Assembly: GCF_002252475.1 (NCBI RefSeq)
Contig: NZ_NNRK01000016.1
Location: 1 to 33,586, forward strand
Reading direction: 5' to 3'
Origin: Brucella rhizosphaerae
Lineage (GTDB): Bacteria; Pseudomonadota; Alphaproteobacteria; Rhizobiales; Rhizobiaceae
DNA length: 33,586 nucleotides
The notes under the pieces are model-generated. The model worked only from the letters and a program-made list of their open reading frames with translations. It was not told the DNA's origin and made no database searches. The translations under genes and the position numbers were made by a program. Shown here piece after piece: positions 15,888 to 24,285 of the stretch (its first letter is position 1; each line of letters opens with the position of its first letter).

Positions 15888-18001
15888 GAGCCGGATATCC
15901 CTTTCGTTGCGACGGCACTGGTACCCAGAGCGAAGCGGAGGTCGATGAGCAGGTCGACAACCCGTGACTGATTTTTGTGCGAGCTATTCTCAATTATCGT
16001 CATTAATGTCTCAATGCGCTGATCAAGGTCGGTGAGATCGGCAGGCATTGCTGGTTTCCTGACATTGAAGTGCGCTGTAATCGCAGAAAGAAGAGCATCT
16101 ATTGCAAAGCCCGTCTCGCCTTTTGTCTGCGATATCGTCTTACGAAGCTGACCAGCAACATGCCCAATGCGAAGATGGCGTAACGTATCATCGAGGACGA
16201 CTGCATAGGCTTTACCGGACATTCGAAGCCTTGGCAGCAGTAGTGCCGTGCGATCTATCATCAGACTTGTCCAGCGTGATTCATCAGGCGCATGGCCTCG
16301 TGCGCGGCGGCCGACATCCCGTCGGGAGAGGCAGAGTAGCCGGTTGATCGATGTGTCAACTGGCGTAGTCTGGAATAAAGACATACTGACCGCCCCGAAA
16401 CCAATCGCTGTAAAGAGTGCGATTCCGGTGTTGATGGACGTGGCGAACTCACCAGTGTAGGTGGTGCTCAGTCCCGACAGGATAGGAATAGTGAGGGTGA
16501 TGCCGAGTGCCATGAATGTTGTTGGCGGTCGCGCCTGTAAAGAACCGGCAAGCAGGAATGCCGGAGCGAGAACCGCAACCAGAACTGTGAAATCTGTGAC
16601 CTGTGGAAGTATGATGAAGCTGTAGACGAGGCTGATCACGACCCCATAGATTAAGCCGATGATGTATTTGATAACAAATGGTACAGGTGTATCGAAGTTG
16701 CCGAACAAGGTGCAGCATACTCCAATAATGGAGACCGCCGTTCCGCCCTCCGGCCAAGCCGACCATATCCAGAAAGCACAACCACTGAGGATACCGACGA
16801 TTGCACCTAACGCTGCACGGGCTGCCATCCACGGATCACGGTGATAGACATATCCTTTTGCATGTTTCGGCCCATGGAGCGATGCCGCATCACGCGAGTG
16901 ACCGCTGTTGGTCACGCTCAGCCTAAGCCTGTCGCAGTCATGAAGCAGGCCAATCATTTCGGCCAGATGGCCGGCAAGGTTGGCACCAACTCTGTCAGCG
17001 GGCGTCGTTGCATTGGTGTCCAAATGTTTTTGAACTGATCGTGCACGCGCAATCAACCGAGTTGCTGCGGCTTCTCCATCATCCGTCCCATTCGTTGTTA
17101 TCCAGTTCTGAACAGCATTGACCAATGCGGCCAGTTCATCAGTGCTATCGCGGTTGCCGATATGAAGAAAATGTACCCGCTCTTCGATTTCAGCAGTGAG
17201 TGGAAGAAGTCGGGCTAGCCGGTCATGAATAAGTTGCAGTGTGCCGCGCCGTGGTTTTGCAGATGCGGGATCATAGGGGAGATGCGTTGCAAGCCCTTGA
17301 AGTGTCAGCAGATCAACAGAAAGCTGGCTGCGGTCGTTGCGATTTTTTTGTGGTGTTCCATTCAGCGCGTCGCTAGCTAACTGTCGTGCGTCGCGTAGCG
17401 TTGCTGATAGTTTACCAGTGAATTGACCGGTCATGCGCTTTGGCAGAACGTAGCGATGGATCAGGACTGCGCAGAGAATTCCTATGGAAATTTCCTGGAC
17501 ACGCACGGATGCAGTGTCGAAAACCGAAGCTGGATCAAGCACACTCGGGAAACCGATCAGGCTCGCTGTATAGCCCGCAAGAACGAAGGCATAGGCTCGC
17601 GGCGTGCGATCAAGCAACGAGAAAAACAGGCACAGGCCAATCCAGCCAGCAAGGATCACACTGCACAGGATTGGTTCATTCACGAAATTCGGAACAATCG
17701 CGACCGTCGCAATCGCGCCGATGAGCGTCCCCGCAAAGCGATACACTCCACGACTGAGTGACGCTCCGGCAGATGTCTGCGAGACAACATAGACAGTAAC
17801 AATGGCCCAGAATGGTTTCGGAAGCCCTATTCGTAGCGCAATATAGTAAGCAAGCATTGCCGCAATGAAGCTTTTCACTGAGAAAAGTATCGCATCCGCA
17901 TCGATCTTCATGGCGGGCGGGCGGAGAAAGCTTGGCCCAATATGCAGCATGAGTGCACTGGTCTTTTTCAAAAGGGTACTTGTGGGCAACGTAGTGGTCA
18001 T
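15884..18001 (-). CDS. FUSC-family (AaeB-type) aromatic acid efflux transporter
   Basis: A 705-aa inner-membrane protein with the two-half layout of AaeB/FUSC proteins: about six N-terminal membrane helices (about residues 35-190, with PFWAIVTVYVVSQTSAGASLSRGVYR), a cytoplasmic region (about 190-385), a second helix cluster (about 390-540, FWIWSAWPEGGTA), and a C-terminal cytoplasmic tail. Members export p-hydroxybenzoate and other aromatic acids or act in fusaric acid resistance. It is the first gene of the operon and is divergent from an AraC regulator. An internal ATG near residue 31 (MKIDADAILFS) is an alternative start closer to the usual family length. Confidence 0.88.
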   Translation of the reverse strand: MTTTLPTSTLLKKTSALMLHIGPSFLRPPAMKIDADAILFSVKSFIAAMLAYYIALRIGLPKPFWAIVTVYVVSQTSAGASLSRGVYRFAGTLIGAIATVAIVPNFVNEPILCSVILAGWIGLCLFFSLLDRTPRAYAFVLAGYTASLIGFPSVLDPASVFDTASVRVQEISIGILCAVLIHRYVLPKRMTGQFTGKLSATLRDARQLASDALNGTPQKNRNDRSQLSVDLLTLQGLATHLPYDPASAKPRRGTLQLIHDRLARLLPLTAEIEERVHFLHIGNRDSTDELAALVNAVQNWITTNGTDDGEAAATRLIARARSVQKHLDTNATTPADRVGANLAGHLAEMIGLLHDCDRLRLSVTNSGHSRDAASLHGPKHAKGYVYHRDPWMAARAALGAIVGILSGCAFWIWSAWPEGGTAVSIIGVCCTLFGNFDTPVPFVIKYIIGLIYGVVISLVYSFIILPQVTDFTVLVAVLAPAFLLAGSLQARPPTTFMALGITLTIPILSGLSTTYTGEFATSINTGIALFTAIGFGAVSMSLFQTTPVDTSINRLLCLSRRDVGRRARGHAPDESRWTSLMIDRTALLLPRLRMSGKAYAVVLDDTLRHLRIGHVAGQLRKTISQTKGETGFAIDALLSAITAHFNVRKPAMPADLTDLDQRIETLMTIIENSSHKNQSRVVDLLIDLRFALGTSAVATKGISGS

Positions 18002-18020
18002 GCCGCCAGTTGTGACCGAT

Positions 18021-18048
18021 TTGCTAAAGTAAATAAATTAAGTATTAT
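18021..18048 (+). promoter_or_regulatory. Candidate promoter of the AraC gene
   Basis: TTGCTA (18021-18026) and TATTAT (18043-18048) are separated by 16 bases in a very AT-rich 77-base divergent region; the -10 lies 30 bases before ATG 18079. Confidence 0.45.
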
Positions 18049-18078
18049 GACATAAAATCCCTAAAAACGGCCATTCTC

Positions 18079-18873
18079 ATGTCTGAGTTACGTTCTGCCA
18101 TCTCTGTTTTCGATCCTGACCTCACGCTCCTGCCTGCGGTCGCCCATAAACTCAATTTCGCGGATCATGACGCCGAAGTGCCTTTGCATGTGCATCGCAA
18201 GGGTCAGTTGATTTTAGCTTTACACGGCGCCGTCACCTGCACAGCGGACAAGGAAGTCTGGATCGTGCCCCCCAATTGTGGGATATGGATTCCGGGTGGT
18301 GTGCCTCATAGCGCCCGCGCAACTGCAAATGCGCGGCTCAACTATCTTTTCGTGGAGCCGGAAGCGGCTCAACTGCCAGAGAACAGTTGCACGCTTTCAA
18401 TTTCTCCAATGATACGTGAAATGATCGAGCGGCTTGCTCGCGAACGCGCGGATTATCTTGCCGATAGCCATGCTGCCCGGATTGCGCGCGTCGTGCTGGA
18501 CGAACTCGCAGAAATGCCACGTGAGAGGTTTAATCTACAGATTTCCAGTCATCCAAAGATCAGGGCGATCGCTGATGCTTTAACTGCTGAACCTTCAGAC
18601 CGTAGTACGTTGGACGATTGGGCTAAGCGTGTGGCGATGAGTGAGCGATCATTGGCGCGCCTTTTGATCAGCGAGACAGGACTGACATTCGGACGCTGGC
18701 GACAGCAACTCCATCTCATCGTCGCTCTTCGTGAGTTGGCAAGTGGCGAGGCCGTGCAGAATGTTGCAGCCGCGCTGGGATATGACTCGGTCAACGCCTT
18801 TATTACAATGTTCAAGAAAGCACTGGGGAGCACACCCGCTCAATATTTCGCGCAACGCAGTGTACCCGCATAG
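18079..18873 (+). CDS. AraC-family regulator with cupin sensor domain
   Basis: A 264-aa regulator. The N-terminal cupin (about residues 15-95) shows VPLHVHRKGQLILALHG and PPNCGIWIPGGVPHSARA, a ligand pocket typical of NimR/YeaM-like AraC proteins. The C-terminal double helix-turn-helix (about 160-258) has LDDWAKRVAMSERSLARLLISETGLTF and VAAALGYDSVNAFITMFKKALG followed by TPAQYF. It is divergent from the FUSC efflux operon with 77 bases between starts, so control of that pump in response to an aromatic or antimicrobial ligand is the likely job. Confidence 0.9.
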   Translation: MSELRSAISVFDPDLTLLPAVAHKLNFADHDAEVPLHVHRKGQLILALHGAVTCTADKEVWIVPPNCGIWIPGGVPHSARATANARLNYLFVEPEAAQLPENSCTLSISPMIREMIERLARERADYLADSHAARIARVVLDELAEMPRERFNLQISSHPKIRAIADALTAEPSDRSTLDDWAKRVAMSERSLARLLISETGLTFGRWRQQLHLIVALRELASGEAVQNVAAALGYDSVNAFITMFKKALGSTPAQYFAQRSVPA

Positions 18874-19202
18874 CCATAAATTCGGGCAAACTAGCTGCAA
18901 CAGGATCCGGTCGATACCGATCACAAGCGGCACAAATCATAGAGAGACCAACTTGCGAAATTTCTTCACGAGGGGAGCGACTTCCTTGTGTTCCCCATAA
19001 CGGGCAACTCTCCCTTGTAGGCCTGAAGCAAAGCATGGCTTACGCGGCACAATCAAGTTTGGCAGCAACATTTATCAATATAAGTAGCTCTACTCTCAGA
19101 GAGCAAACCTCTGCTCGAATGGTTGGGTACAGGTTATGCATTTTCATCCCATATGTATATTCAGGTCGACTTGAATGTGTCCCATAAATTTTGCTTGCTA
19201 CC
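18874..19202. other. Intergenic gap with an orphan MerR-like inverted repeat
   Basis: A 329-base stretch between the AraC and MFS gene ends. Apart from the inverted repeat at 19159-19176 I see no gene. Short minus-strand frames at 18812-19036 lack ribosome sites and known motifs. Confidence 0.55.
19159..19176. repeat. Inverted repeat resembling the MerR operator
   Basis: attcaggtcgacttgaat equals its own reverse complement at 16 of 18 positions and shares the tca-gt-acttga core with the box at 20490-20507. It lies beyond the 3' end of the MFS gene, where no gene start is near on either strand. Confidence 0.5.
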
Positions 19203-20444
19203 TCATTGATAGCCATCGTGTTCGAAACCTTTCCTGATAGTGTTTAGGACGATCGCCATTGCAATCAGGAGGCCTGCAAACAAAAATGTGTATTGCATGC
19301 CGTCTGCTATCTCCGTCGGATTTGCTTCAGATATTTCACGTGTTCCGACGCCAAAGGCAAAGACTGCTCCCATCACTGATGCCCCACCGATCAGTCCCAA
19401 GTTACGGGACAGGCTGAGGACACCTGAAATCGTGCCCCGTGCGGAAGCTGGTGCATCCGCAAGGACAGTCGTGTTATTTGCCGCCTGGAATAACTGATAT
19501 CCAACTGTAAGCACCCCGGTCGAGATGACATATCCGGCGATGCCGATCCAACCGGGAATGAAAGCAAGAAGTAACGAACCGGAGCAAAGAAGAACCAGTC
19601 CGATCATTAAAATCTTTGAGCTTCCCCACAGATCGACAAGCCGCCCGGACGGGACCCCACTTACAATCGATATTGCCGGGCCAATCGTCATTACGAGTCC
19701 AACTTGCGTAGGTGTCAGGCCAAGTCCGAAGCCAAGGTAGAAGGGGCCGACGACCAGTGTCGTCATCATGACTGCAGCGACCAACAGGTTGATTGCGAGG
19801 CTCGAAACAAGCCCATGGTCTAATACTGACAAAAAGCTCGCTGCCTTCGGCTTGACCCCACGTTTTTCGTTTGGCAGCAGGATGACCGTCAGGATAACGG
19901 CGGCGACGGCGACAGGTACCTGAATCCAGAAGATACTGTGCCATCCCATGGCCGGAATAAGCAGCCCGCCAAGTGACGGACCAAGCGCCGTGCCAATCGC
20001 GGACACCGTGCCCAAAAGGCCCATAGCCTGGCCAATGCGCTCTTTGCCAGCGGTCTGGCGCATAAGCGCCATCGACAATGTCATCAGGAAGGCAGCTCCA
20101 ACCCCCTGAAAGCCCCGGGCACAAATGAGCCACGTCAGATCGGTTGCGAGAGCGCAAGCGACCGACGCCAGGGCAAATACGATGAGGCCTCCAACGAGCG
20201 CGGGCTTCAGCCCGAATCGATCCCCTAGCCGGCCAGCCACCAGAGCTCCGATCATCAACGTCACAAGATAGACGACAACAACCGCTTGAATTTTGGCAAA
20301 AGGAGCAGAAAACGCCTCTGCCAATGATGGAAGCGCAATGTTGGCAATGCTCGTTCCAAGCGAAGCAAGCAGCATAGCAAGCGCCAGCGTGACGGTTACG
20401 AGTGCGCTTCCAGTGCCTTGTCTTTGAGTTTTCTTAGGTTTCAA
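19203..20444 (-). CDS. MFS drug/metabolite exporter
   Basis: A 413-aa major facilitator with about 12 membrane helices. The loop 2-3 motif is GRLGDRFGLKPALVGG, helix 4 has RGFQGVGAAFLMTLSMAL, and the antiporter motif C is seen in LLGTVSAIGTALGPSLGGLLIPAMGW, all typical of proton-driven drug exporters. I prefer TTG 20444 (agagg eight bases ahead). The longer frame to 20495 would start inside the divergent operator. It is divergent from a MerR regulator, the usual layout for an inducible exporter. Confidence 0.85.
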   Translation of the reverse strand: MKPKKTQRQGTGSALVTVTLALAMLLASLGTSIANIALPSLAEAFSAPFAKIQAVVVVYLVTLMIGALVAGRLGDRFGLKPALVGGLIVFALASVACALATDLTWLICARGFQGVGAAFLMTLSMALMRQTAGKERIGQAMGLLGTVSAIGTALGPSLGGLLIPAMGWHSIFWIQVPVAVAAVILTVILLPNEKRGVKPKAASFLSVLDHGLVSSLAINLLVAAVMMTTLVVGPFYLGFGLGLTPTQVGLVMTIGPAISIVSGVPSGRLVDLWGSSKILMIGLVLLCSGSLLLAFIPGWIGIAGYVISTGVLTVGYQLFQAANNTTVLADAPASARGTISGVLSLSRNLGLIGGASVMGAVFAFGVGTREISEANPTEIADGMQYTFLFAGLLIAMAIVLNTIRKGFEHDGYQ

Positions 20445-20489
20445 AACTTTATCCTCTTGCTGATTTGAGCTTTGGGGCGCATCGTGCCA

Positions 20490-20507
20490 CTTCAAGTCAA
20501 CTTGAGG
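20490..20507. promoter_or_regulatory. SoxR-like MerR operator between MFS and merR genes
   Basis: cttcaagtcaacttgagg differs at only two positions from the well-known soxS operator as I remember it (CCTCAAGTTAACTTGAGG). On the minus strand it lies between ttgacc and a weak -10 spaced 19 bases apart, the elongated spacer MerR activators need to untwist. It lies 6 bases before ATG 20514 of the MerR gene. Confidence 0.7.
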
Positions 20508-20513
20508 TCAAGC

Positions 20514-20927
20514 ATGAAATTTCTGGACATTGGCGAGGTTTCCGCGAGAAGCGGCTTCAAGCCTTCGGCTCTGCGTTTTTATGAAGAGGCTGGCCTTATT
20601 TCTTCAGTCTCGCGGCGCGGCCTGAGACGCCAGTTTCCACCGGAGGTTCTTCTGCAGCTCAAGCTCATTACAATGACCAAAACGGCAGGGTTTTCGCTTC
20701 AGGAGATTTTGGGTATGTTTGGAAAGAACGGCATGCCGGACCTGCCGCGCCCTGTGTTCAACCAGAAGGCAGATGAAATCGACGCAAAGATCAGCCAGTT
20801 AAAGGTGCTTCGTAACACACTCCGTCATATCGCGGAGTGTTCCGCACCATCCCATATGGAGTGCCCGAAGTTCCGACGGCTGCTGAATGGTGAGGAAATA
20901 GCGCGCGTAAACGACGAGCAAAATTGA
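20514..20927 (+). CDS. MerR-family regulator with two C-terminal cysteines
   Basis: A 137-aa regulator. The N-terminal winged helix reads FLDIGEVSARSGFKPSALRFYEEAGLI (3-29) and is followed by a coiled dimerisation helix (about 80-108). The tail has two cysteines spaced by seven residues (Cys109, Cys117; ECSAPSHMECPKF). SoxR has a four-cysteine Fe-S cluster, which this protein lacks, so it is not SoxR itself although its operator resembles a SoxR box. Metal or thiol sensing by the pair is possible. ATG 20514 is chosen over 20472, which would start on the operator's far side. Confidence 0.85.
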   Translation: MKFLDIGEVSARSGFKPSALRFYEEAGLISSVSRRGLRRQFPPEVLLQLKLITMTKTAGFSLQEILGMFGKNGMPDLPRPVFNQKADEIDAKISQLKVLRNTLRHIAECSAPSHMECPKFRRLLNGEEIARVNDEQN

Positions 20928-21231
20928 TATCAACCGGAGACCACACCAACACCCTGTTGTCGAAAACAGAAAGACTGTGTGACACGATTTCAATCATTGC
21001 TGAGATGCAGATTGGACGATAGCGGCAAAGCAGCAATTGCGGCCTTCTCACCCGGGGCAGACCAATCATATGTTTTGCATACTGATGGAAGTGTTGGGAA
21101 CGTACACCAAAAGGCTCCACGTCAATCACGCACCGCTTCAATGAACGATCCCAAAGCTATCGCACACCGGGAGAAGGCAATGGTGCGAATGGATGATATT
21201 ATTCAGTTGTCGCCCTATGTCCGTAACGAGA
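20928..21231. other. Intergenic gap
   Basis: A 304-base stretch between convergent MerR and LysR genes. I see no gene, no clear terminator and no repeat in it. Confidence 0.5.
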
Positions 21232-22158
21232 TTACCATGATGAAGTTGTTGTGTGGCACACAGCCATCACAGTGTGACGTAGCCAGCGATGAGCCGGATC
21301 CGCATCCACTCGAGGATGCCACATTACTGAAACCACTATCTGGGGTGTACGGACGGGAAGCTCGAAGCTGACAAGACCAGCCGTGACTGCATCTGGACCT
21401 TCGCGCGTGCTGGCGAAACATGAACGCGGCACCAGTGCAACCAGGTCTGATTGACATGCAATACGCAAGGCATCTGGGAAACCCGGAACGACGGCTATGA
21501 CCGTGCGGCTAAGGCCGAGATTTTGCAGCGCCTCATCAACCGGGCCATTGAAGGCACCTCTTCGTGATGTCACGACATGCTTGCACACGGCATAACGCTC
21601 CGGGGTTATAGGACCGTTCAATAAAGAATGTCCCTTCCGGACTGCACCAACGAAATGGTCGCGGAAGAGCAGCTGAGTGCGTATCTCTGGCGCTGACTCT
21701 CCGAGCACACCGATCTCAAGGTCTATCAACCCTTCCCGGAGTGGCGCGGCGTCTTTCTCGGGTTTGGGAGCAAAGCGCAGACGGACGTGTGGCGCCGTCT
21801 CAATGACGGCAGCCACCAGCTTCGACGAGAACTGCTCTATGAACCCCTCGTTGGCTCGAATAGTGAAAGTCCGCTCGAGTGAGCCGATATCCAGATCATT
21901 GATCTGCGAGCTTAGCACAGTTCTCACGCCACGGGTCAGTTCGTGAACCTGATCGCGTAGCTCTGCGGCCCTCGGAGTTGGCACAAGGCCACGGCCGGCG
22001 CGCACGAGCAGCGGATCACCTGTTGCTGCTCTTAGCCGCGTTAGGGTTCTGCTCATAGCGGAAGAACTCAAGCCTAAGCTGCGGGCGGCTCCCGTTACGC
22101 TTCCTTCAGTCAGGAGCGCGTCCAACGCCAGAAGAAGATTAAAATCCAGATTGCTCAT
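21232..22158 (-). CDS. LysR-family regulator
   Basis: A 308-aa LysR protein. The N-terminal helix-turn-helix reads LDFNLLLALDALLTEGSVTGAARSLGLSSSAMSRTLTRLR, followed by TGDPLLVRAGRGLVPTPRA. The remainder is a periplasmic-binding-fold effector domain. Its type resembles NodD/LinR-like regulators of aromatic catabolism. ATG 22158 has ggga/ggatggg ahead; a start at 22179 is possible. It is divergent from the SDR/amidohydrolase pair with a perfect inverted repeat between, so it likely controls them. Confidence 0.9.
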   Translation of the reverse strand: MSNLDFNLLLALDALLTEGSVTGAARSLGLSSSAMSRTLTRLRAATGDPLLVRAGRGLVPTPRAAELRDQVHELTRGVRTVLSSQINDLDIGSLERTFTIRANEGFIEQFSSKLVAAVIETAPHVRLRFAPKPEKDAAPLREGLIDLEIGVLGESAPEIRTQLLFRDHFVGAVRKGHSLLNGPITPERYAVCKHVVTSRRGAFNGPVDEALQNLGLSRTVIAVVPGFPDALRIACQSDLVALVPRSCFASTREGPDAVTAGLVSFELPVRTPQIVVSVMWHPRVDADPAHRWLRHTVMAVCHTTTSSW

Positions 22159-22197
22159 AACCCATCCCAAATCATTCATGCTTTAGAACATAGCGTC

Positions 22198-22220
22198 TGA
22201 TGCAACTATACTTTGCATCA
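22198..22220. promoter_or_regulatory. LysR-type operator: tgatgcaa-N7-ttgcatca
   Basis: Two perfect 8-base arms with a 7-base spacer sit in the LysR/SDR divergent region, 40 bases before the LysR start. The arms and spacer fit the interrupted-dyad form that LysR tetramers bind. Confidence 0.75.
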
Positions 22221-22321
22221 CATGAGTCTGGTGCATGTTAGGTCGAAGAGCCATTATCTCCAATAGCAAACCATATGAGGTCATATCGGAGCGCCTCGTA
22301 GTCTTAAAGCGGAGAGAAATT

Positions 22322-23074
22322 ATGAAAGTTCAGGCAACCACAGTTGGTACTGCGGTACTACCGATGCGGGTTAAGACAGCGCAGGATCGCCCTACAATGC
22401 TTATCATCGGAGCATCGCGTGGCCTCGGCCTTGCTATGGCTGCCGAGTTTCTAAACCATGGGTGGAATGTCGTTGGTACTGTTCGTCGTGACAAAACGGG
22501 CCTTCATGATCTGGCGGTTAAAAACGTGGGTCGTGTTGAGATCGAATACGTCGATGTAACCAAGCCGGACCAGATTGCGGCATTGCACGATCGGCTGTCC
22601 GGCCGCAGTTTCGACCTTCTGTTTCACAATGCAGGGACTGCCAACAGGAACCAGAACGAGCCGACGGCGGAAGTGTCCACAGAAGAATTCGAACTTGTGA
22701 TGGTCACGAAAGCGCTGGGTCCGATGCGGGTCATCGAAAGCTTGCAGGAGCTCGTTCTTGAAGACGGCATGATCGGTGTCATGTCCTCAGGGCAAGGTAG
22801 CGTCGGCACCAATACTTCAGGTGGCCATGAAGTTTACCGGGGAAGTAAGGCGGCACTGAACCAATACATGCGATGCTATGCCGCCCGCCACACCGGAGAG
22901 GCGCGCGCACTAATCCTCATGGCTCCAGGCTGGGTCCGCACAGATTTGGGAGGGCCAGATGCTCCGCTCAGCATTGAGGAAAGCATTCCGAAGGTCGTCA
23001 ACGTGCTACTCTCGCAACGAGGTAACCGTGGCCTGCAATATCTCGACCGTCAAGGAAACACCGTTCCTTGGTGA
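22322..23074 (+). CDS. Short-chain dehydrogenase/reductase
   Basis: A 250-aa classical SDR. The nucleotide-binding motif is GASRGLG (30-36), HNAG is at 102-105, the catalytic Ser is at 155 or 156 and Tyr172-x3-Lys176 is in VYRGSK. It reduces or oxidises a carbonyl/alcohol with NAD(P). ATG 22322 has ggagag about 8 bases ahead; the frame opening at 22235 has no ribosome site and the added 29 residues look non-homologous. It is followed 62 bases later by an amidohydrolase-family gene, likely one operon under the LysR protein. The substrate is not evident. Confidence 0.88.
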   Translation: MKVQATTVGTAVLPMRVKTAQDRPTMLIIGASRGLGLAMAAEFLNHGWNVVGTVRRDKTGLHDLAVKNVGRVEIEYVDVTKPDQIAALHDRLSGRSFDLLFHNAGTANRNQNEPTAEVSTEEFELVMVTKALGPMRVIESLQELVLEDGMIGVMSSGQGSVGTNTSGGHEVYRGSKAALNQYMRCYAARHTGEARALILMAPGWVRTDLGGPDAPLSIEESIPKVVNVLLSQRGNRGLQYLDRQGNTVPW

Positions 23075-23136
23075 GTATTCAACCGGAGTGAACCGGTCCT
23101 GCGACATAGCCGCCAACGTAGTGATTGAGGTAAATT

Positions 23137-24117
23137 ATGAAACTGATCGGTGTTGAAGAACATTTCCTGATGCCAGAGGTTGGCGACGCGTGGCATGCCA
23201 TTGGCCTGGATGCGGTGGATCCAAGCGTGGCAATCCATTCTGGTGTAATTGAGCGCCGTCTGCTCGATCTTGCCGAGGAGCGGATCACCTTGATGGACGA
23301 AACGGGGCTTGACGTTCAGGTCTTATCGCTGACCACGCCTTCTCTTCATGACTGCGGGCCGGAGAGCATCGACATGGCACGGCGTGCCAATGATGCTCTG
23401 GCAGCGGCCATGACACGTTATCCGTCACGCTTCGAGGCATTTGCTACGTTGCCTGTGGCGATGCCGGATGAAGCTGCCCTGGAACTTGACCGCTGCGTAT
23501 CCACACTTGGCTTCAAAGGAACGATGCTATGTGGACGGGTGGGCAAGCGCAACCTTGACGATCCTATGTTCTCACCCATTTTTCAATGCGCCGAGACTTT
23601 GAGCGTGCCCATATTGCTCCACCCCAGAACGCCTGAAATGGCTGTAAGAGAAGCTTACTATTCGGGCTTTAGACCTGAGGTCGATGCAGCCCTTTCCACC
23701 TATGGTCTCGGTTGGCACTATGATGCGGGAATCCAGTTCCTCCGCCTGGTTCTCTCAGGTATTTTTGACCGACTACCCGGTCTCCAGATGATCCTCGGTC
23801 ATTGGGGAGAGCTGGTATTGTTCTATGCCGAGCGCTTTGCTGCAATGGACCGTGTTTCCGGGTTGAACCATCCGATTGCGACATACCTGCGCCAGAATCT
23901 CTACGTCACTGCGAGCGGCATGTTCCTGCCCCATTATCTCGAACGCGCTGCAGCCGTAGTTGGCACGGATCGTCTGCTCTTCTCTACCGATTATCCTTAC
24001 CAGTATCGTCCTGGGCAAGATGCGAGACGGTTCTTGGAGAATTGCGGTCTTACCGAGTCCGGGAAGAACGGCTTTGCCCATGAGAACTGGCTGCGCCTGA
24101 CCGGGGGCGTGTCGTAG
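23137..24117 (+). CDS. Amidohydrolase-2 family decarboxylase/hydrolase
   Basis: A 326-aa metal-dependent TIM-barrel enzyme. It opens with GVEEHFLMPE (Glu8, His9), and has HPRTP (His162), GHWGE (His222, Glu225) and FSTDYPYQ (Asp285). This spacing is that of the gamma-resorcylate / 2,3-dihydroxybenzoate decarboxylase and ACMSD branch, in which Glu/His, His, His and Asp hold Zn or Mn and the enzyme removes CO2 from an aromatic acid without oxidation. A gagg site lies 8 bases before ATG. With LysR and SDR neighbours it suggests a small aromatic-acid pathway; a hydrolytic role is the alternative. Confidence 0.85.
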   Translation: MKLIGVEEHFLMPEVGDAWHAIGLDAVDPSVAIHSGVIERRLLDLAEERITLMDETGLDVQVLSLTTPSLHDCGPESIDMARRANDALAAAMTRYPSRFEAFATLPVAMPDEAALELDRCVSTLGFKGTMLCGRVGKRNLDDPMFSPIFQCAETLSVPILLHPRTPEMAVREAYYSGFRPEVDAALSTYGLGWHYDAGIQFLRLVLSGIFDRLPGLQMILGHWGELVLFYAERFAAMDRVSGLNHPIATYLRQNLYVTASGMFLPHYLERAAAVVGTDRLLFSTDYPYQYRPGQDARRFLENCGLTESGKNGFAHENWLRLTGGVS

Positions 24118-24180
24118 CCGCCGCAAGTTGCTCGCAATTTTGGGTCTGAACTTTCTGATCTCCCGGCACACAGTCGAGTG

Positions 24181-24226
24181 GCCTTTCCTTGTCTTCACAC
24201 GGACCTCGGTTGAGACGAGGAAAGGC
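24181..24226. terminator. Long hairpin between convergent operons
   Basis: The arms gcctttccttgtct (24181-24194) and agacgaggaaaggc (24213-24226) pair over 14 positions with one mismatch, with an 18-base loop. It lies between the amidohydrolase (plus) and the DUF2149 gene (minus). No T-run follows on either strand, so it may be a bidirectional factor-dependent stop or a mobile palindromic element. Confidence 0.55.
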
Positions 24227-24285
24227 TACTCGCACCACGACAGTTAGCCAGTGCACGCATCTCACCGTCAGGAGTTCCAGGATAG

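Noticed and set aside
20979..21371. 130-codon plus-strand open frame after merR
   Set aside because: Much of it overlaps the LysR 3' end in antisense, and it has no start signal or domain.
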